Position numbers and translations under genes: made by a program
Part shown: one piece after another, positions 61,858 through 64,000 of the stretch
How the letters are laid out: each line of letters starts with the position of its first letter
Position numbering within the stretch: position 1 is the stretch's first letter
Origin: JBBQZU01 sp041749535
GTDB lineage: Bacteria > Bacteroidota > Bacteroidia > Flavobacteriales_D > Cryomorphaceae
Assembly: GCA_041749535.1 (NCBI GenBank)
Contig: JBGTBE010000003.1
Location: forward strand, 76,015 to 140,014
Direction: 5' to 3'
Length of the DNA stretch: 64,000 nt
Notes under the pieces: model-generated
What the model saw: only the letters and a program-made list of their open reading frames with translations
The model's database searches: none
Told to the model about the DNA's origin: nothing

Positions 61858-62175
61858 ATGTCTATTAATAAAAAATTTTACTTACTGATTATTGATTTGA
61901 GGAGAGAAGTTCTGGTATCTTAAAAACTAGCCCAATCATTACTCATTTCAATTACAAGAATCTTATGAACCATTTTCTTTATAAGGCGAATGTAAAGGGA
62001 TTATTTCATTCTTCTTGATGCAGATTATCCGAACATTGTTTTACTGAATTATACAATAACCATTCATGAAGCCTAACCTTAAAGATGAATTGAGGGTTTG
62101 AAAAAACCCATCTCGACACCCTCACAACTTTCCCTTCAAAAATTTGTTTTACCTTCCATCCACGAACCTTTTTAT
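61858..62175. other. Intergenic stretch, nothing recognised
   Basis: The 318 bases between divergent genes hold no supported gene. Codons from the TTG at 62098 are in frame with the pirin gene but precede its Tat signal. Confidence 0.5.
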
Positions 62176-63321
62176 ATGAAAGACCATCAGGAACGCAGGA
62201 ATTTTCTCACCCGCATGGGTGCAGGCATTGGCACATTGCTCGCCCTGCCCTTTGTAAGTGCCGCCCGCTCTTTTAAGGAAACCATAGAACCCGTGGAAAT
62301 GCAACAGCGCAGTGCCATTCGCAACCTCAGCCCCATGGGCTTTCAGTGGGAAACCGCTGACCCTTTTCTTTTTTGTGTGCACCACGAAGACCACTTCCCA
62401 AAAGGCAATGGCAAGATGGGGCCAACGGGCAGCATGGCGGGCCGCTCTTTGGGCGATGATTTCATCATTAAAGACGGATACCGCATGTACCACGGTAAAA
62501 CGGTGCCGGGTTTTCCGGGGCATCCCCACCGGGGCTTTGAAACCATTACTGTAGTGCGTAAAGGCATTGTAGACCATGCCGACTCCCTGGGTGCTGCAGG
62601 TCGTTACGGTTTTGGCGATGTTCAATGGATGACTGCCGGCAGTGGTGTACAGCACTCAGAGATGTTTCCACTCTTACAGGATGATAAGCCAAACCCTATG
62701 GAGCTTTTCCAAATATGGCTTAACCTGCCGAAAAAAAACAAGATGGTGCCTCCCCACTTCACCATGCTCTGGAGTGAAAGTATTCCCAACTATATCCATA
62801 AAAATGCAAATGGCAAACAAACGTTTGTAGAAATAATTGCTGGCAAGATAGGAGAAATGAAAGCCCCCTCGCCCCCGCCAGATTCATGGGCTTCAGACCC
62901 GGGCAATGAAGTAGCAGTGTGGAATATAAGAATGGAACCGGGAGCGGTTTGGACATTGCCAAAAGCAACTGCAGGCATCAACAGAAAACTCTTCTATTAT
63001 ATAGGTCAAACATTGAGTATTAACGGCAGTAGCATCCCGAAATACCACTCAATGGAAGCCCAGCCCGATGCTGAAGTCATCTTCACAAATGGAGCAGATG
63101 AAGGGAGAATTCTGATGCTGCAAGGACGACCCATCGGTGAGCAAGTGATACAGTATGGCCCTTTTGTGATGAATACAAAGGAAGAAATCCAGGAAGCTTT
63201 TGACGATTACCACCGAACGCAGTTTGGGGGCTGGCCATGGCCCCGCCGCGATCAGGTGCACGACCAAAGCAGCGGACGCTTCGCACTGCACGCTGACGGA
63301 CGAAAAGAAGTGAAAGGGTAA
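62176..63321 (+). CDS. Pirin-family protein with a twin-arginine signal
   Basis: The 381-residue protein starts MKDHQERRNFLTRMGAGIG, then a hydrophobic run and a possible cut near VSAA; the RRNFL is a Tat motif. The cupin pair of pirins follows: GHPHRGFETITVV and GVQHSEMFP carry the usual metal-binding His and Glu. Pirins bind Fe and some oxidise quercetin. A Tat-exported pirin would be loaded with metal in the cytosol and act outside. I chose the ATG at 62176, directly before the Tat signal. Confidence 0.82.
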   Translation: MKDHQERRNFLTRMGAGIGTLLALPFVSAARSFKETIEPVEMQQRSAIRNLSPMGFQWETADPFLFCVHHEDHFPKGNGKMGPTGSMAGRSLGDDFIIKDGYRMYHGKTVPGFPGHPHRGFETITVVRKGIVDHADSLGAAGRYGFGDVQWMTAGSGVQHSEMFPLLQDDKPNPMELFQIWLNLPKKNKMVPPHFTMLWSESIPNYIHKNANGKQTFVEIIAGKIGEMKAPSPPPDSWASDPGNEVAVWNIRMEPGAVWTLPKATAGINRKLFYYIGQTLSINGSSIPKYHSMEAQPDAEVIFTNGADEGRILMLQGRPIGEQVIQYGPFVMNTKEEIQEAFDDYHRTQFGGWPWPRRDQVHDQSSGRFALHADGRKEVKG

Positions 63322-63354
63322 GCACAAGGCTCTTGGTAGAGCAGTTGTGGTGAC

Positions 63355-64000
63355 TCAGGTTTTAAGAAGGGAAGTGGTCTTTTGAATAATTTTAATCACT
63401 GTATACAGCAGGCCAACGCCTAGGCATAGCATGAGCCAAATGTCCATATTCAGTTCAAGAGATTGGAACGCGAAGAATTCATAGATCTGATCAAAGAATA
63501 AAAACATCACGCAGAGAAGAAGAAGTCCTGTTATTTCCTGCTTCAATACGCGCCTCACGGAAAATGAATTTACAGAAGGTTTGTAATGACTCATTCTAGG
63601 CAATACGGCAGGGGTTTCCACAGACCAATTGGTGTATTCATCTCCGAATTTGCCTATCAAAAATTGCTCTTCTGCAAACATGATACGCTCGTAATACACC
63701 ACGTACAGAAATATAAAAAACAGGATAAACCAACCGTTGGCTGTGAGCAGCGCAACACCCATCCACATAAAGAAGTTGCCCACATACAAAGGATGACGAA
63801 TGATGCTGTATAAACCAGATTTGTTTACGCAATCCGCAACTTGTTTTTTTGTATTGCGTCCTGATGTATTCGGAGCTGCCCTGCCCACCGCATTCGCGCG
63901 AATGAGCAACCCGAACAGGGAGATGCCAAAGGCAACAAACCAAAACCATTGGAAACGGGTAGGATCGGGATCATTGTTGCTCACCTGAAGCACGAACGCT
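63355..64000 (-). CDS. ICMT/PEMT-like membrane methyltransferase, 5' end missing
   Basis: The frame is open to the right edge, so the start is outside the window. The visible 212+ residues have several helices and the motif GLYSIIRHPLYVGNFFMWMG, followed by an FAEEQFLIGKFGDEYTNW stretch. These are the SAM-binding pattern of isoprenylcysteine methyltransferase/phospholipid methyltransferase relatives. The substrate is not known. The last two helices are an extension not seen in the shortest members. Confidence 0.8.
   Translation of the reverse strand, partial: AFVLQVSNNDPDPTRFQWFWFVAFGISLFGLLIRANAVGRAAPNTSGRNTKKQVADCVNKSGLYSIIRHPLYVGNFFMWMGVALLTANGWFILFFIFLYVVYYERIMFAEEQFLIGKFGDEYTNWSVETPAVLPRMSHYKPSVNSFSVRRVLKQEITGLLLLCVMFLFFDQIYEFFAFQSLELNMDIWLMLCLGVGLLYTVIKIIQKTTSLLKT

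Overview
The window reads as a chromosomal segment of a Bacteroidota bacterium, most likely Flavobacteriales. The grounds are: repeated type IX secretion (T9SS) C-terminal sorting domains ending in short Lys/Arg tails; promoters of the TAnnTTTG type; starts without clear Shine-Dalgarno sequences; LytTR two-component genes; FISUMP and choice-of-anchor L proteins; a bacillithiol gene (bshA); and CzcA-type pumps fused to a TolC-like domain. I see no prophage, intact insertion sequence, CRISPR array or rRNA. One tRNA is present, tRNA-Leu(GAG).

Layout. 1-4.6 kb holds secreted T9SS proteins, two of them paralogous tail-fibre-chaperone (S74) proteins with near-identical 3' ends and terminators. 4.7-6.5 kb holds an Mpo1-like protein, tRNA-Leu with a duplicated 3' flank, and a fatty acid hydroxylase. 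6.5-13.7 kb holds a beta-helix lipoprotein, a CoA-transferase, bshA with a coupled membrane protein, and a large M16 peptidase. 13.7-19 kb is a minus-strand sulfur/methionine block: metX, homoserine dehydrogenase, an Rrf2 regulator, a DUF2490 protein and an SLC13 permease. 19.5-27.2 kb holds a PDZ-hydrolase-propeller fusion, a LytS/LytTR pair and two transporters. 27.2-31 kb holds a PKD remnant, a GH16 glucanase and a FISUMP cassette.

31.6-39.2 kb is the least ordinary part. An ECF sigma factor with a Cys-containing C-terminal extension is followed by about ten small genes (Crp/Fnr regulator, two DUF4345 copies, two SDR oxidoreductases, several small membrane proteins). Three near-identical promoter-like sites, AAAGTnnTnAC-N16-TGTCTAA, sit in this block, two of them directly before operon starts. 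I read this as a compact sigma-factor regulon with no anti-sigma gene beside it.

39.6-48.4 kb is a divalent-metal efflux locus: OmpR-type regulator and kinase, VIT-type Fe/Mn transporter, CzcA pump fused to its outer-membrane factor, adaptor, and a small membrane protein. Matching 11-bp-phased repeats lie before the regulator and before the pump. 48.8-64 kb holds a GH113-like hydrolase, a TlpA-like protein, a second and larger FISUMP cassette, an ABC exporter, secreted T9SS proteins, an EEP hydrolase, a glyoxalase-fold protein, a Tat-type pirin and a 5'-truncated ICMT-like methyltransferase.

All assignments come from reading sequence and motifs by eye; no database search was run. Residue positions for domains are approximate unless a specific residue is named.
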